DNA of 64,000 bases from Gracilaria domingensis. Lineage: Eukaryota > Rhodophyta > Florideophyceae > Gracilariales > Gracilariaceae. How positions within the stretch are numbered: the stretch's first letter is position 1; the number at the start of each line of letters is the position of its first letter. This document shows positions 19,917 to 33,543 of the stretch, piece after piece. The DNA is taken from assembly GCA_022539475.1 (NCBI GenBank), contig VCMS01000034.1, positions 1 to 64,000 on the forward strand, written 5' to 3'. The translations under genes and the position numbers were made by a program. The notes under the pieces were generated by a model. That model did no database searches and had not been told where the DNA came from. It worked only from the letters and a program-made list of their open reading frames with translations.

Positions 19917-22231
19917 TTGGTCCGTGGCAGTCTGCACGATGTTGCCCTTGAGTTTGGTTTCCTAAGGATCGCGCTGGATTTCTTAGTTGTTGAGAATCCT
20001 CCCTTTCATGTGATTTTCGATTGTCCCACCCTTGAGTCTCTCCAAGCTTGCTTGGACCTCGGTACTCAGCAATTTTCTATGAAATTTGACGCCGCATCTG
20101 CTATTTTGCCTCTCGATTACCATCGCCCGGCTGTAATGTTCGACGAAGAGGATGAAGACACCAACAGTGAGGATTTCACTTCCGCCTCAGAGTCGTTCTT
20201 CTCTGAGAGTTCAGAGAGCGACGACGAAGGATACGCAATCGATTTCCCGAAGGGCAAATTTGACACGTCACTATATTCTTTGAATACTATGAATCAAGAA
20301 CAAGACTCCTTACAACCATCCGGGGAGGAATCCACGAATGAACTAGAGAATATTGGTGCTACGAGTCTCGGTCAGGAAAGCCCCTCCCCTGCTGATCTTC
20401 AGGATTTGGAGGAAGGCATTAGGCAATTGCGTGTGAATGATGTTGAACCAGAACCTGCTATTACTCGTCCTCACGCCCCTGTGAAAGCAAATAGAGAATT
20501 TGAGAAGTCTGAAGAATCAGAGGAAAGCGCAGACGACGATGGCTCCGAAGACTTCTCATCGGATGAAGAGCATGAGCGGAATCTCATTGTCCCAGTCAGA
20601 GGTGATGTTTTTCTTCTACAAGCGGAAGATCCGAGACGCCAACCGAATTATCTGATCTTTCGAGCGTACCGCCGCTACCCGCAGATCCCTAACGGAGGCC
20701 AACTTCATCCCTACACCTCTGGGCTTCCGTATGGAGAAAAAGGTGTCCTGGAGCTGAATAACGGTTCCGAACTGGTGGTTCGCTTCGGAGTAGGCTGGCC
20801 GATACCTGCATCCGCTGACTAAGAACCCTCCCAGGTGCCCCCACGAAGTGAACCACATGAGGACCACGTGATGTTTGTACGTCTTGACGGCAGCCACGGC
20901 GAGGCCGATAAGCAGCTCAGCAGTCCTGCACAGCTAGCTGATAAGCTGCACCTCTCGGTCTATCACGCCCCATACCCTTCGTCTTTTCAGAATTCCACGA
21001 CAGACACTAGCCTTCAACCACCTGATCCTCACCTGGTGTCAGCTGGAAACGATGGAGAAGATGAAGGGTGGGATTCTGGAAGGGAAGACGAAGAAGTTGA
21101 AGATTGTGTAGAAGTGGAAGCAGAAGGTCATGAAGCAGAAGTAGATGTAGAAGAGGAAGTAGCCAATAATGCAAATGGAGATGATCATGAAGAAGATGAA
21201 GATGGTTCCCCACCAGAAGAAGTCGAGCTGTCTCGTACCCCCCTCTACCGCAACCTTTTCCCCACAATCCCGATTACGGACAAGGTCACTTAACTACCAC
21301 CTGAAGAAGGGGAGCTTATCAGCGACCTTCGTTTTGTTCGTGTCCAGATTCGGTACCCTGTACCAACTCCAGCGCACCCCCCCTCACCTTGGCGTGCAAA
21401 AAATACGTTTTGGTCGTGACGGGCTACTAGAGGATGAAGACGATGGCCGTTACGTGATTTCTTTCGAGGAAGAGCTGCCTCAAGAAGAGTTCCCGACGCA
21501 GGTCTCCCCACCACCTGTCGGGGAGTTGGAAGATCAACCCGGCCCCTCACAGGCAGAGCCGCGTACAACTGGCTCTGGTGCAGAACACACTAGTTTACAT
21601 GACAGAGGCTCGACTGTCGCCTTTACCGCTCCTGAGATCGAGTGCTCACTGTTAGATCCTGTCGCGACTGATGGCGGGGGTAGTACACTGGATCGAAGCG
21701 ATTACCCTCCTCACACGAGTCACGAAAAAGTCATCCCCAAATGGCTTTCTTACATGCCAAGCGGGGAGCAACAGCAATTACTTCGTGTTTTACTTGACCT
21801 GGATGTGGTCGCCTGGTCTTTGTATGATCTTCGACCGGCAGATGTACCAGTCATGCATGAATTCTCACTGGCGACCCAGGCTCCGATACACTGAAGAGTT
21901 CGTAGGCTTCCACCGCGACATGACGAAGTCGTCAAGAAGGAACTCGGCAAGATGCTTGACGCTGGAATAATCAAACCTTGTACATCGCCATGGTGCTTTC
22001 CGATTGTCATTGCGACCAAGAAGGATGGCAAACCCAGGTTCTATGTGAACTACCGAGCTCTAAACCAAGTTATGAAAGCGGACAGATGGCTCTTACCTCA
22101 TATCGAGCAAATCTTCCATGACTTGGGCGGTTGTTCGTTTTTCACTACGCTAGACCTCTTCTCTGGGTACTGGCCGATCAGAATGTCACCTCGCTGCAAG
22201 GAGATGACCACCTTCGTTTGCCGCCAAAATA
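19917..22231 (+). mobile_element. protease, linker and first part of reverse transcriptase, outer element
   Basis: A retropepsin-like region around 19,790-20,100 is followed by a long acidic Glu/Asp/Ser linker (20,130-21,300). The start of a reverse transcriptase (DAGIIKPCTSPWCFPIV, then FFTTLDLFSGYWPI) follows from about 21,950. The domain is cut at 22,236 by the nested element. Fossil. Confidence 0.7.
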
Positions 22232-22236
22232 CCTAT

Positions 22237-23254
22237 TGTGGAGCAACGGCTTTCCGCTATCGGATGCATCGTGCCGCTCATAATGAGATGGTACCGATGG
22301 CCGGTGACGTGGCGAAGTTATGAAAACTCCCTTTAATTTTGGGCAATTTTTGGAGATTTTTAACGGAGCCTTGATAGGTGAATCCTCTGTAGGAAGTGTA
22401 TAGTAAATGAAATAGTTGGCCACGTGTGAGAGTTGGCCTGCAGATAGTTGTGCTACGCCCGCTGGGAATTATCCCACCCCCTGACAGTGGGTTTTCCACG
22501 TGTAGAACCCTCGGGAGGTGTGCACCGTAGACATAGTAATAGTATATATGCTCGGGTGATCTCACCCTTGAGCCTCCAAGTAAATAGACAACTGAGTTGA
22601 CACTCAAGTCGAATCCTGTTCAGGATCGGGCTATAGTAGTTTGCTGCCTACGTAGGTCTACGACTCCATCAGGAGAGTAACCACGACTGGTATCGGCACT
22701 ACTACCCCTCAAGGTCACTAAGGAAGCACTTGTCTTGCCATCTTTGGATCTTTGATTGTCTCTACCGCTGTGTGGGTTGTCTGTTGTTGTTCCTTGTTTT
22801 GTTCTTGTTGTTGATTCTTGTTGTTGTCACTCTGTTGAGTCTCGTTGTTTACACTTGTTCACCTCGTTCAGGTATCGCTTCCGCCCAAGTATTGGGTTTA
22901 CTTTCGGCGCCTTTGAGTGCGTCGCTCCGCTGTCAGACCTGTTCCCGCCGGTTGGCACGGTTTGTTGCTCCGCTTCGGTGGTTTTTACCGTGAGTTTCCC
23001 CCCGTTTACACGGTCCCCTTTTCTTTCCCCTTCTTCAGGTTCGGATCACACTCCATCTCTGGATCTGCACCGTTCTTTGAATCTCACCTCTGTAGGTATA
23101 GTCAGTCACCGTCTCCGGTCTTACACCCGGCTTTGCCACTCGACTCGAGTACGGACAGAGAGTTTGATCGTTGAGTCTATCTCTCATAGGTAGTAGGACT
23201 CGGACATCCTAGTGAAGATTCCCCATAGCGTTTATCGCAGGGTTTCGCTCTACA
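22237..23254 (+). repeat. 5' LTR of the nested chromovirus
   Basis: Begins TGTGGAGC and ends GCTCTACA. It is about 98% identical to 33,544-34,560. It contains T/G-rich simple sequence (TTGTTG) in the middle. Open frames inside it are not genes. Confidence 0.93.
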
Positions 23255-23257
23255 TTT

Positions 23258-23275
23258 TGGTCTCCCGACTTAGAA
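23258..23275 (+). promoter_or_regulatory. probable primer binding site of the nested element
   Basis: TGGTCTCCCGACTTAG begins three bases after the LTR, in the position and with the TGG start expected for a tRNA-primed retroelement. The tRNA is not identified. Confidence 0.55.
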
Positions 23276-23400
23276 CGAGACAGGACCATAACTGGGATTT
23301 TATGTCAATTGGAAGCTGGACACTTGGAATCCCCTTTTCGGGAGATTGACATTTATAGCCCCTTTCTGCGGGTTGTGATTAGATTTCTCCCATCCCCTTT

Positions 23401-25554
23401 TTGGTGTTTCGGAAGTCTCGTGATTTGTCACATAATTATCCCGGAGTCTGGTTGGCTACGTGCAGTACGCAACGCCAGGCTTCGTTCTCGAAAGAAAGAT
23501 CGGTTACGTCGAACGCCCCTGCTCGTTCGGGTGGTGCGCGTTCAAGGACATCGGTATCCGAACCGGGAAGTAATCGTGAAAACTCCGAGAACCCGGTCGC
23601 GCCAATTGATGGACGGGAGGTTGTAGAATTTCCTTCGCAGGCTGCACCGCAACCAGAAGAGAAAGATCCAGTCGTGGAGATACCTTCAACCGCACCGCCG
23701 GAACAGCTTGACTATCAGGCGTACAGTAACCTGGGCGTCCGCCTTAGCATTGCTAATGCAGCCCACGTATCCCTCATCGAGTCAGTCGAGGAGCTCCGTC
23801 GACAGGTCTATAAACTCCTAGATGAGGATGTCTCGGGAGAAGTTCGTACCCTGAGACAGGAGGTGAATTCCATAATGGAGTGCTTTGGTTCCCCAAGGGC
23901 ATATGTAGAGGACTCTTGCCTCGAAAGAGAAGTGACCCGAACCGCCCTGGAGCGAATCCATGTACGTTTGGATACCTTCGAGGCCACCATTATCATAGAT
24001 GAGAAGACAGAAGCCGCCGAGCGGAATCGTTCGGATGCCGAAAGTTCCATTCATCGATCTAGTAGGAGGAGCCGTCGCAAGTCCATGAAGGAATCCCGTA
24101 ATTATTCGGATGTGTCTGACTCCGACTCCGGAAGTAGTTAGGACAGTTCGTCATCGTCATCATCCTCCGATTCCTCGGATGATAGCCGCCGCCGGCGTTC
24201 TCGTTTCTCAAAGTCACGGTCTAAAGCTACCTTTACCTCTCAAGGGTCTATCCGCACTCGGAAGGAGGGAAAGAAGCACCATGGCTTGAAAGAGTTGAAG
24301 CCATCCAATCCGCTATATCGGAAGTTGCTTTCATATCGATATTATCGACTTCAGAATACCTCCGAAGTTCGGACCTCGAGAGGAACTGGAAAGGTTAGGG
24401 ATTTTATCCGAAGGCTCGGCGTTACTCTAAACAAGAGAGAGTTTACAGGAGACGACCGCATTCTGGTTCTGGATTTCCTCACAAGGTTCGTGCAAGAAGC
24501 CGATATACTCGATATGAGTGAGGGACAGGCATATGTAGCCCTCCCGTATTACCTCAAAGGTCTGACAGAAGCTCAATTCAATTCCGTCCGCGGATCATCG
24601 AGAGCCTCGGAAGGAGGAGTGACGTGCTAAGCCGAAGCAGTAAACTACCTTTTGCGGTCATAAGCTACTGTTAACGCCATTTAAAAGGCTACGTTAGCCC
24701 TGAGGGATACGAGAAAACATCCGGGAGAGACGGAAACCGCTTATTCAACGGGCCTGAATAAGGCTTTCCACCGCTGTGCCAATGTTCATCCGACTGGAGA
24801 GAGATGTTCCATGTTCGTGAATTGGTTGGATCCCCAAATATGGGCGTTGGTAGCCCGATATCGGGAGGATAATAGAAAAATGACCTACCTTGAATTGGTG
24901 CAATACGCCCAAGCCGAAGGAGAAACGCTCCGAGCTCGGCGTTCCTCTTGGTCAAAGCCTCGTAAGGTACTATTCACTGAGAAATCTGACTACTCATTCG
25001 CCCCATACGACGGGAACGACTCCAATTTGAATCATGACAACATCAACCTCGTGGGTAGCAACTCTGACTCAGTGGGTACTTCGGAACTACCATCCACGTC
25101 AGCTCCGTCATCTGAGACTGATCCTGCATTTTATGCACATGGATAGCGAGTTCCCGCAGCACCTATTCCCTATGTAGGTCGTGGGATGAGATTCAGTCGC
25201 CCCGGATAGAGGGAAAGCACCCCAAAGGGTCGTGTGGATAGAAGTCCGCAAGACCAATCAACCTCAGTTATCTGCTACGAGTGTTACCAATTTGGGCATA
25301 TCTTGACGCAATGTACACTCCCAGCACGGAAAAGATTGAGAATTATCGCTCAGTTCGAGTCCCTCTCGCCAGAGAATCAAGCTCGTGTGCCGAGAACTTC
25401 CTATGAAGGCGCGAAGCATGCGATGGCTGTCCACCTGAGTGGCGGATCAAATATTGGTCACGCCGGCCGCACGGCAGCCCAGAACATGGTGACAAAATTC
25501 AAACCCGCAAACGGTCATCAGCACGATGCCCAGGATGGGAACCGCCCCCAATAG
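23401..25554 (+). mobile_element. gag region of the nested chromovirus
   Basis: A charged, Ser-rich N-terminal part, then a capsid-like helical region (about 24,300-24,950) and a zinc knuckle CYECYQFGHILTQC near 25,270-25,315. Fossil. Confidence 0.65.
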
Positions 25555-25580
25555 GTGGGTCCTGCTCCGAAAAACTAAAC

Positions 25581-28500
25581 TTGGGAGTCTCCGCTGAGGA
25601 AGGGCCGTCTTCTAAGCCGAAGTTGAAGACGCCCGAGGCGCCTCTACTTCACTCCCCGACTGTTAGAATCCTGACAAGGAAGATGGCTGCCACAGAGGTG
25701 GATTCAGAACACTGTGGTGTTCTTCGTCTCCCGTGGGTACGGTCCCGAAATCTCCGTGCGCCGGATACAAACCTGGTAATGGCCAAGAGGAACTACAAGG
25801 TATATGCTGACCTTTGCCTGTCCACCCAATTCATGGTTAGGTAACTAGCTGTCCTAGACACACGAGCTGCTCCTCACTTGATCAACAAGAAGCTAATTCC
25901 GCCCGCTCTTCGGGGAACCATCCGTTTCAGCCCTGCTTTAGACTTCGCCGACGCGAACAATAATTCGTTACAAACGGCTGTTTACATTACACTCCTTGTA
26001 CGATTAGGAACTTGTGTGGTACAACTTGACTTTGTCATCTGCAACTCATTGGCCGCCCCGATTATCCTCGGTTGTGATTTCTGCGGTCGCTTCGTGGAAG
26101 CTATCCGCCCGCGGAAACGCCAAGTGGAAATGGAAGACGGATCAGTCCTGCCGATTGTTCGGAAACCGCTGCGAGCCGCAACGCGGAAACACGTGCCGCT
26201 ACCAGCCGCGCAGCAAGCCTCCAACGATGGCATGGTGTCGACCAAGCTACACGTCTCGAAGTCCGTGCAACTGCCACCAGAGTCCCAGGTATGGGTCGAC
26301 GTCACCACCAAGCAATGGGGCCTCCACACAGTACAACCGTTGCCTGCTTTATATGAACAGCGCCAAATCGCTCTTGCGAATGGAGTGGTAACTATCCAAC
26401 CAGATCTACCCTTCAAGGTTATGGTCGCCAACTTTGGAAAGTCCACTCAGTGGCTAGTAAATAACCAAGTGATTGGTACAGTGCTGCCACACCCGACTGC
26501 GGTCGTCCCAACGAAGATCCCTGTTGCAAAGGTTCTCGGAGTGCAGACCTTAAGGAGGGGGAGGAGAGCGCTGAATCGCAAGTTAGTGAAGCCCTGGACA
26601 CGGATGAAACCCAAAAGGACTAGGGTCAAGACAATCCGAAATCTTTGGAGGTTAGCTCTGTACCGCCGGGCAGTGATTTGAAGGATCCTGTTGACGAATT
26701 GATGAAGCTAGATCTGGAGCATGTACCAGAATCCCATCGGGAGAAGTTTCGTGAGATGTTGCGTGAATTCACTCCCATGTGGGACGGCACCCTAGGAACG
26801 ATTGGAGTAACTGAACACTGTATCGACCTGCTTCCGAATACTCGGCCTATCGCGCAACATCCCTATCGGGCCGGACCGAAAGCTCGGGAAGAAGAGAAAT
26901 CTCAAGTCGAGAAGATGTTGAGGGCTGGCGTTATTGAGGCCGCTCAATCCCCTTGGGCGTCACCTGTAGTGCTAGTTCCGAAACCGGATGGATCTTGGAG
27001 ATTCTGTATCGAATACCAAAATTTGAACGCGGTTACAGCGAAAGATGTATATCCGATACACCGGATGGACGAATATATCGACTCTCTGGGGAGCGCAAAC
27101 GTATTTACCACTGATGCTAACTGGGCATATTGGCAGGTTCCCATCAGGGAGGAAGACCGGGACAAAACAGCATTCGTCTGCCATTAAGGCCCATACCGTT
27201 TCCAGAGAATGCCCTTTTGGTTAACTAATGCACCCGCTACCTTCCAGCGTGCGGTTGATATCCTGTTGGCACGATTTAAGTGGACCACATGTTTGGTGTA
27301 TCTGGACGATATCATCGTTTTTTCCAACAATCTGGATGATCATCTAGCCCATGTTCGGGATGTCATGAGAGTACTGCGCGATGCAGAAATCACACTGAAA
27401 CTGAAGAAGTGCGAGTTCTTCACCGAATCGGTTAAGTATCTGGGTCACATAATCCGTCCCGGAAAACTCTCAGTCGATGGGATACGGGTCAAATCCCTGA
27501 TAGAGGCTAAGCACCCAAGGACTTAAACAGAGTTGCGATCCTTCTTAGAACTTTGTAGCGTCTACAGACGTTTCGTTCCAAACCTTGCGGTCATTGCTTC
27601 ACCATTGAATAAGCTCCTTACGAAAGGAAAAAGTGTTAAATTAGACCCCTTTGGAGGTGCAGAGGTCTCCGCTTTTACGACATTGGTCGACTCCGTAACG
27701 TCACCACCGGTTTTGGCTCTCCCAAACCTGGGTTACCCTATGAAGTCGATACCGATGCTAGTGCGAACCAGGTTAGGTGCGCTTTGTTTCAGACCGACGA
27801 GACCGGGAAACGACACCCTATTGGGTACTGGTCGAGATCGCTGAACGTCCACGAACGGAATTACTCTGTGTCCGAGAAGGAATGTCTTGCCGTGGTCTGG
27901 GCATTGTCTACTCTTAGACCATATTTTGATGGGGACTCACTTTAGGGTGCACACTGACCGCAAGTGCCTCCGTTGGCTCATGGAAATCACCGAACCATCG
28001 AGACTCTTGATGCGTTGGAGACTCCGACTGTCGGAATTTGACTTCGAAGTCGTGTACAAGAAGGGCTCCCTCAACTTGCAGGCAGACGCACTATCCCGTT
28101 TGGTCACAGCAGCTGAAGCAGAGCTTACTGAGGACGCTGATATCCCATGCTCTATGGTTGGTGACCTCGATGGGAGTATTGAAATCCTGTCAGATGATGT
28201 TTGTGACGACATTCTCGCCACACGAACGGCTGAACCGCGCGCTGGGTCATTTATACCCATCACGCCCGAGGAGATGATACGGGAACAGCACATGGATCCC
28301 TTCTGTACACAGGTACGAGCCCGTCTGAACGGTGGATACCACTTGCCCTTTCAGGTGAACGATCAAGGCTACCTAGTAAAGAAGGTGTCAACGAACCCAC
28401 AAATAGTGGTGCCGCACTCCTTGCAGAGTCGCGTTCTTCACCTCTCTCACTACGTGAAGTTGGGGGCCCATCCGGGAGGAAGGAAGTTGTATCTCACACT

Positions 28501-29740
28501 GAGAAAGGAATTTTACTGGCCGGCAATGGCATTTGACTGTTATGCAGTACGCCGATCCTGTCAGGAATGTGCCAAAAACGACATCAAATTGAGGAAGCAC
28601 TCCAAGAAGTTAAAGTTATTCCCCACAAGGGCGCTGTTGGAGTCTGTCGCCATTGACATTCTACGCGAATTGATCAAAACCTCGCAAGGGAATCAATACC
28701 TCCTGGTAATTACCGATCGCTTCTCGAAGCTGATACGGACTGTGCCGCTTAAGCGGATAACTGCTGCAGCCATGGCTCAGGCGTTTGTTACTCATTGGGT
28801 CTTTGTCTATGGACCACCGGTACAATTACTCTCCGACAACGGCTCTCAGTTTACGTCGAAGTTCTTTCAAGACGTGTGTCGCATCCTGGATATTAGGAAT
28901 CTGTTTACAGCAACGTATCACCCCCGAACTAATGATCAAGCAGAGATATTTAACCGGACCATTCTTGCTGCATTGAGATCCTATGTTGCGGAACACCCCA
29001 AAACTTGGGATCTGTACACTGACGCAATCACATATGCGTATAATACCCAAGTACACCGGGTTACGTCTTTGTCCCCTTTCGAGTTGGTCCTGCCAAGAAG
29101 ACCGCTTCCCCTTGCTATTGAGGCACATCCAACTTTGGACGAGTACTAGACAGCGAGGTTACATCGCGACGCGTGAAAGAAATGGTTAACCATGATGGTG
29201 CATATTGCTAGACGCATTATGGAGAAGTCTCAACTCACTTACAAGCGCAACTTCGATAGTCGAATTCGCAGGCCGCTACCGCAACTTCCGGCTGGTGAGT
29301 ACGTGTTCTTCAGAAAGAAGTACTATAATCCTGAGAAGGAGAAGCGGCATAAGCTCTCTCCGATTGCCAGTGGCCCCTATCGGGTGGTATACGTACAGGA
29401 GAGGACCGTCGTGCTCGATATCGATAACCAGCAGGAGCGGGTATCACCAGATCGAGTGTATCGCGCCCCGAGCCCTATCCAGGAAGTTATCGCAAGGCCG
29501 AGTAGCGGAAATGGCTCACCGCCGCACCAGGAGACCGAACAACCGGGCGCTACTGCGAACCGCCCATCGATGTTGCCACACCCACAACGCGGTCTCTCTG
29601 ATTTGCGTAGCACAACAATGTTGCTCAAGGATAACCCCGGACTCTCACCGGTCACACCTACAACCTCTACTGATTTTTATAAGATTCAACCCCCCGTCTA
29701 CGGTATTAGCGCCAAACACGGAAGCCGTATCGCACCCTAG
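25581..29740 (+). mobile_element. pol region of the nested chromovirus
   Basis: Protease-like region about 25,850-26,100. Reverse transcriptase about 26,700-27,530, with the YLDD catalytic box (CLVYLDDIIVFS) at about 27,290-27,325. RNase H about 27,700-28,120. Integrase zinc-binding region about 28,420-28,590 and DDE core about 28,640-29,100. A GPY/F-type module (SGPYRVVYVQ) near 29,370. Domain order is that of Ty3/gypsy. Fossil. Confidence 0.85.
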
Positions 29741-30789
29741 GGAGGAGGATAGCATTGTAAATCGCGCTCCGGTTGCTCCGGCGTCCGCTGGACCTGACCA
29801 AGGTGTTGAATCTCAGAGTGAAACAGAATCCTCCGCTGAGAATGATCGCGCTGGCACTGAGTCGCATACATCCGAGATTTCGGCAAGGAATGAAGTCAGA
29901 AGAAGTGAAGAATCCCCCGCAGGGAGTGCTACAGCTAAGGACGTTTTTGGCCCCGCTGGGGTGCAATCGAAGTCGTTGGAGCGTACTGTATCTCGCTCGC
30001 GCGAGCGAACTGTCTCCGCCCACCCGTTTGTTGGGCGAGGCGACATGGAGAGCGATGTTTAGCCACCTGGGAACAGCCCATAGCGGGAGAAGGAGGGAAA
30101 GAAGAATCCTTGTGGATTATACTGGGAAGCCTGAAGGAGGAAGTGGTCAAATCCCCTGAAGGGTACGCTGGAACATACGGAACATGTCGAGGTGCAGGAC
30201 CCGTAATCACGGTGAACAGTACCACATACGGTATGCATGTGCAACGCGACTGCGGGAGATTCGAGATTACCTGCTGTAAGCATACGCCATTGCTGGAGGG
30301 TAGTGCATGCCGCTTGGCAACCGCCGCCCGGCGGACCTGACACTGTAGATACCGTTCACGGGACGTGTGGCGCACACGCGCGCCCTGGTGCGCCCAAATA
30401 TCCAATGAAAATGGAGTGCACCGCAGGTCATGCGCCGTGGCCCGACGTTCCACCGCCCTGCGCAGGGAGTGCTGTACGCCACTTCTCCTTCACAACGGCT
30501 CTTCCGCAACGAAAGTGAAGGTATTGCCGCTTCACGGACGCAACCTTTCGTCGATTTGTTGCCCGTTTGGGATAGAAAAGAGTTTGCCGGAAATCGGAGA
30601 TCGAGAGATTTAGACTGGGCTCACTTGTGAGGCAATTGGACGCCCGTGTCTGTAGTTCGCACACTCCGTCGCGACGGCTGGAGGACACGAGAGTTCACCT
30701 ATCCTTCGCCCCGAGAACCGGTTCGAAACCGGAAAAAACTACTACCCGGCTTCGGTTTTGCTAATTGTCACTCCCTGATGTCGGGAAAG

Positions 30790-31029
30790 GACAAGGAAGA
30801 AGCCAGAGATGGCGTATATCCACAAGAATTCGTGGTAGATCGTATCGTGGAACACGAGGAAAGCCCCGAAGGGAAACTACTGTATAGAGTCCGTTGGTAC
30901 GGCTATCTCCCCGACGAGGACACCACTTGGGAACCAATTGAACACCTCGCTAGGTCCAAGGTTATGTCGTATCACCGCCGTACTCGGACGACATTGCCTC
31001 CAACATTGGATAACGCGATGGTCGGGTAG
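30790..31029 (+). mobile_element. chromodomain of the nested element
   Basis: The pieces 'EFVVDRIVEHEE', 'LLYRVRWYGYLPDEDTTWEP' and 'IEHLA' make a clear chromodomain with the usual aromatic positions (Y/W/W). Such domains direct chromovirus integration to marked chromatin. It is separated from the integrase by about 1 kb of low-complexity sequence. Fossil. Confidence 0.85.
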
Positions 31030-31420
31030 CCCGCTTATCGGTGTGCTCTACTGTACTCGTGCCGGCCTTGCGGTTGGAAGAAAGAAGTCCGACGCTCGGA
31101 AGAGAAGAAGAAGACCTAGGAGTAGGAAGAGATCCTCTGTATCATTGGAGAGATGTGGTAGAACTACCGAATTATCGAGATACTTCCGTATTACGGAGAA
31201 GTAGAAACTGCCTGAAAAGAAATGAAGATATCTGCACTATACGGCCAGGAAATGGAAGAGAAGTAGAAGAAGGCAGATCCTGCTGAAGAGGAGGGAAGAA
31301 GAAGAAGCTCGTCGCCGAGAAGCATACCTCGACGATGGTATGGGAAAATTTGCCACTAGCTGGCTTTAATTGGAAACTATCATAGGACACTCTAAGATTG
31401 GAAGAAGACCTCATGAGGGG

Positions 31421-33481
31421 CTATCCGCCAGTGAAGGGAGCACCGCTTCCCCTGTTGGAATTCTGCGTGAAGTACTCGCTTTCGAGAGCCGCGAGCCCCG
31501 CAACGGTGTTCACTCTCGGTGGGATCGGAATGCCATGAGCCTGGGGGTCAGCACGAAGAAAAGCCACAATCCGAGCCCAATTGGCAAGCTGAGCAGTGGG
31601 AACAACCGAGGACCATCCCGCAGGGGGTTGCGCGCCCTCTGTTGGGACCGCTGTCTCGTTAGGATCCGAGTTCGGAACTCCCGTCAGCTGTTCTGGCCCG
31701 GATACGGTGGCTATGTCATTATTGTCCAACATGGGATCAGGTGCATACGACGGAAGGGCGTAATCCTCGGGGAATACGAACCCTACTGGGTGACCGACCG
31801 GCATTGCGCGGGGCATAGCCGCCAATGCAGTCGCTTGCTCTTCGGGGACGAACTGTCGCTCCCACGGGTCGTTGTACACCCAGACCCCGGAACGGGTGAA
31901 AATTCGCCCTGGTGATCGGTCGCGGAAACGCTGTCGCCTGCCAGGCTGCCAAGCTACCGGAACTCGGTCCCAATCGACCCTGTCGATGACATCCAACAAT
32001 TCCCCAATCTCCTCCTGGTTTGCCTCAGAGCCCAAGGGAGTAGCGAGAACAATCCTTCGAAGGAGCCACCTCAGGTTCGGAGGGAGATACCAGAAACGGT
32101 AATGGTCATAGACATCTCATAGGAAGTGAGCTGTGACGCGGGCAGCCCACTCGGCAAGAACCAGACACCAATAGCCCGAGGTGGGATTGTCTATCAATCG
32201 CCAACAGATGTAGTAGATACTCGGCGGGAGTTCAGCGAAACACCACGCTGGGACCTCTACACGGCTCCACCACGATGGAAGGCCCACGTATCGGGAGGGC
32301 AAGGCATCGAAGCGCAAACGATCAACTTCCAAGTTTGTATATGCAACTAGGAGTCCCCTACGGGAGCGCGCATTCCGTTCGAACCGGACTCGTCTCTCGA
32401 AGTCATAGAGATCCTTGTTGTGTTTCTTACTCCTGGAGAGATATCAGAACTCCGCTCTGAGCAAGGGACGACTGCATAGGAGAATATCGGGATCAACCTC
32501 ACTGAAATGGTATCGATGCTCTGCTTCCGGAAATTTCGCCAAACCGTTACCATAGGAAACCTCACCGTAGGTACCGTAGTGCGAGACGTCGAAGTCATAA
32601 TCGGCCGGAATCGGATGGTCATATCGTAATCTTCCAACTCTAGAATAAGCGAGTCGCGCCATATCCCTACGTGCGTTGTCAAGGGACTCTCCGCGATCGC
32701 AACGAAGCAAGTGCGGCTCCACCGCTACGCGGGTCCGCCACTCCCGAGAGCGCACCGTATCTCGAGGAAGCGCACCTGGGAGTATTCCGTTCACGGCATA
32801 GGAAGCGATGAGAGCATCATCTGTTACCACTGTCGGGTGAAACCACGGAGCGCGGGAAAAAATCAACCCCTCACGTCGGGTATCCCAGTTCACAAGGGAC
32901 TCTCTACTAATCCACCAACCAGGGTTCACCGTCAACGGTACGGCCTGCTCGGCATTCCACGCGATGGCGTTTGGATCATAGGGCTGTTGCACCGGAGCCA
33001 CGGGAGAAGCCGGAGGTATCGGAAGAGGCGCATCCGGATGGGGATAAGCTTCATAGAAGTTAAAAGAAGCTACCGCTTGCGGAATAGGCTCAGTCGGAGC
33101 TTGAGGATGCAGGAAACCGGGATGGTTATACCCCGTGTAAGGTTGAGCGAACGCACCGCTGTACGGATTCCTCTGAGAGAGAGGAGCTGATTGAAAGCCA
33201 CCAAAGTACTGTAGAAGTCTCTAAGGAGGCTGTCCGTGTTGAGAAGCGCTGCCAGAGGACACCTCAGAGGCCGCTTGCGGAGCTGACGACGAGTTCCCCG
33301 AAAGCAGGCTGGTATGAAACGGGTTCAGATTCATTCCTATCGAAGGAGAAGAAGGATCAGTAGGCACTGGTAGCGAACGCCGAGGTATCGGAGAAGAAGG
33401 AGTAGTTGCATCCGAGATCGGAGGCGAAAGCCGTTTGCGTGGGAGAACCGAGTGGTCGGTGGAACCCTGAGGAGACGTCAT
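31421..33481 (-). mobile_element. antisense reading frames between the chromodomain and the 3' LTR
   Basis: Antisense frames at 31,421-32,035, 32,444-33,001 and up to a possible start at 33,481 have real protein composition: Pro/Ser-rich at the beginning, then Trp/Arg/Asp-rich. They match no domain I know. Antisense ORFs at this position are known from several plant Ty3/gypsy families. The function is unknown. Fossil. Confidence 0.5.
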
Positions 33482-33543
33482 ATTGTACTCTCGATGTCGG
33501 TACTTCGCCGTCGCGCTCGCGCTCGAACCTAAGGAGGGGGAGA

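Noticed and set aside
22730-23193. Leu/Val- and Phe-rich open frames inside the LTR (also at 34,037-34,502)
   Set aside because: They come from T/G-rich LTR sequence and are repeated in both LTRs; not genes.
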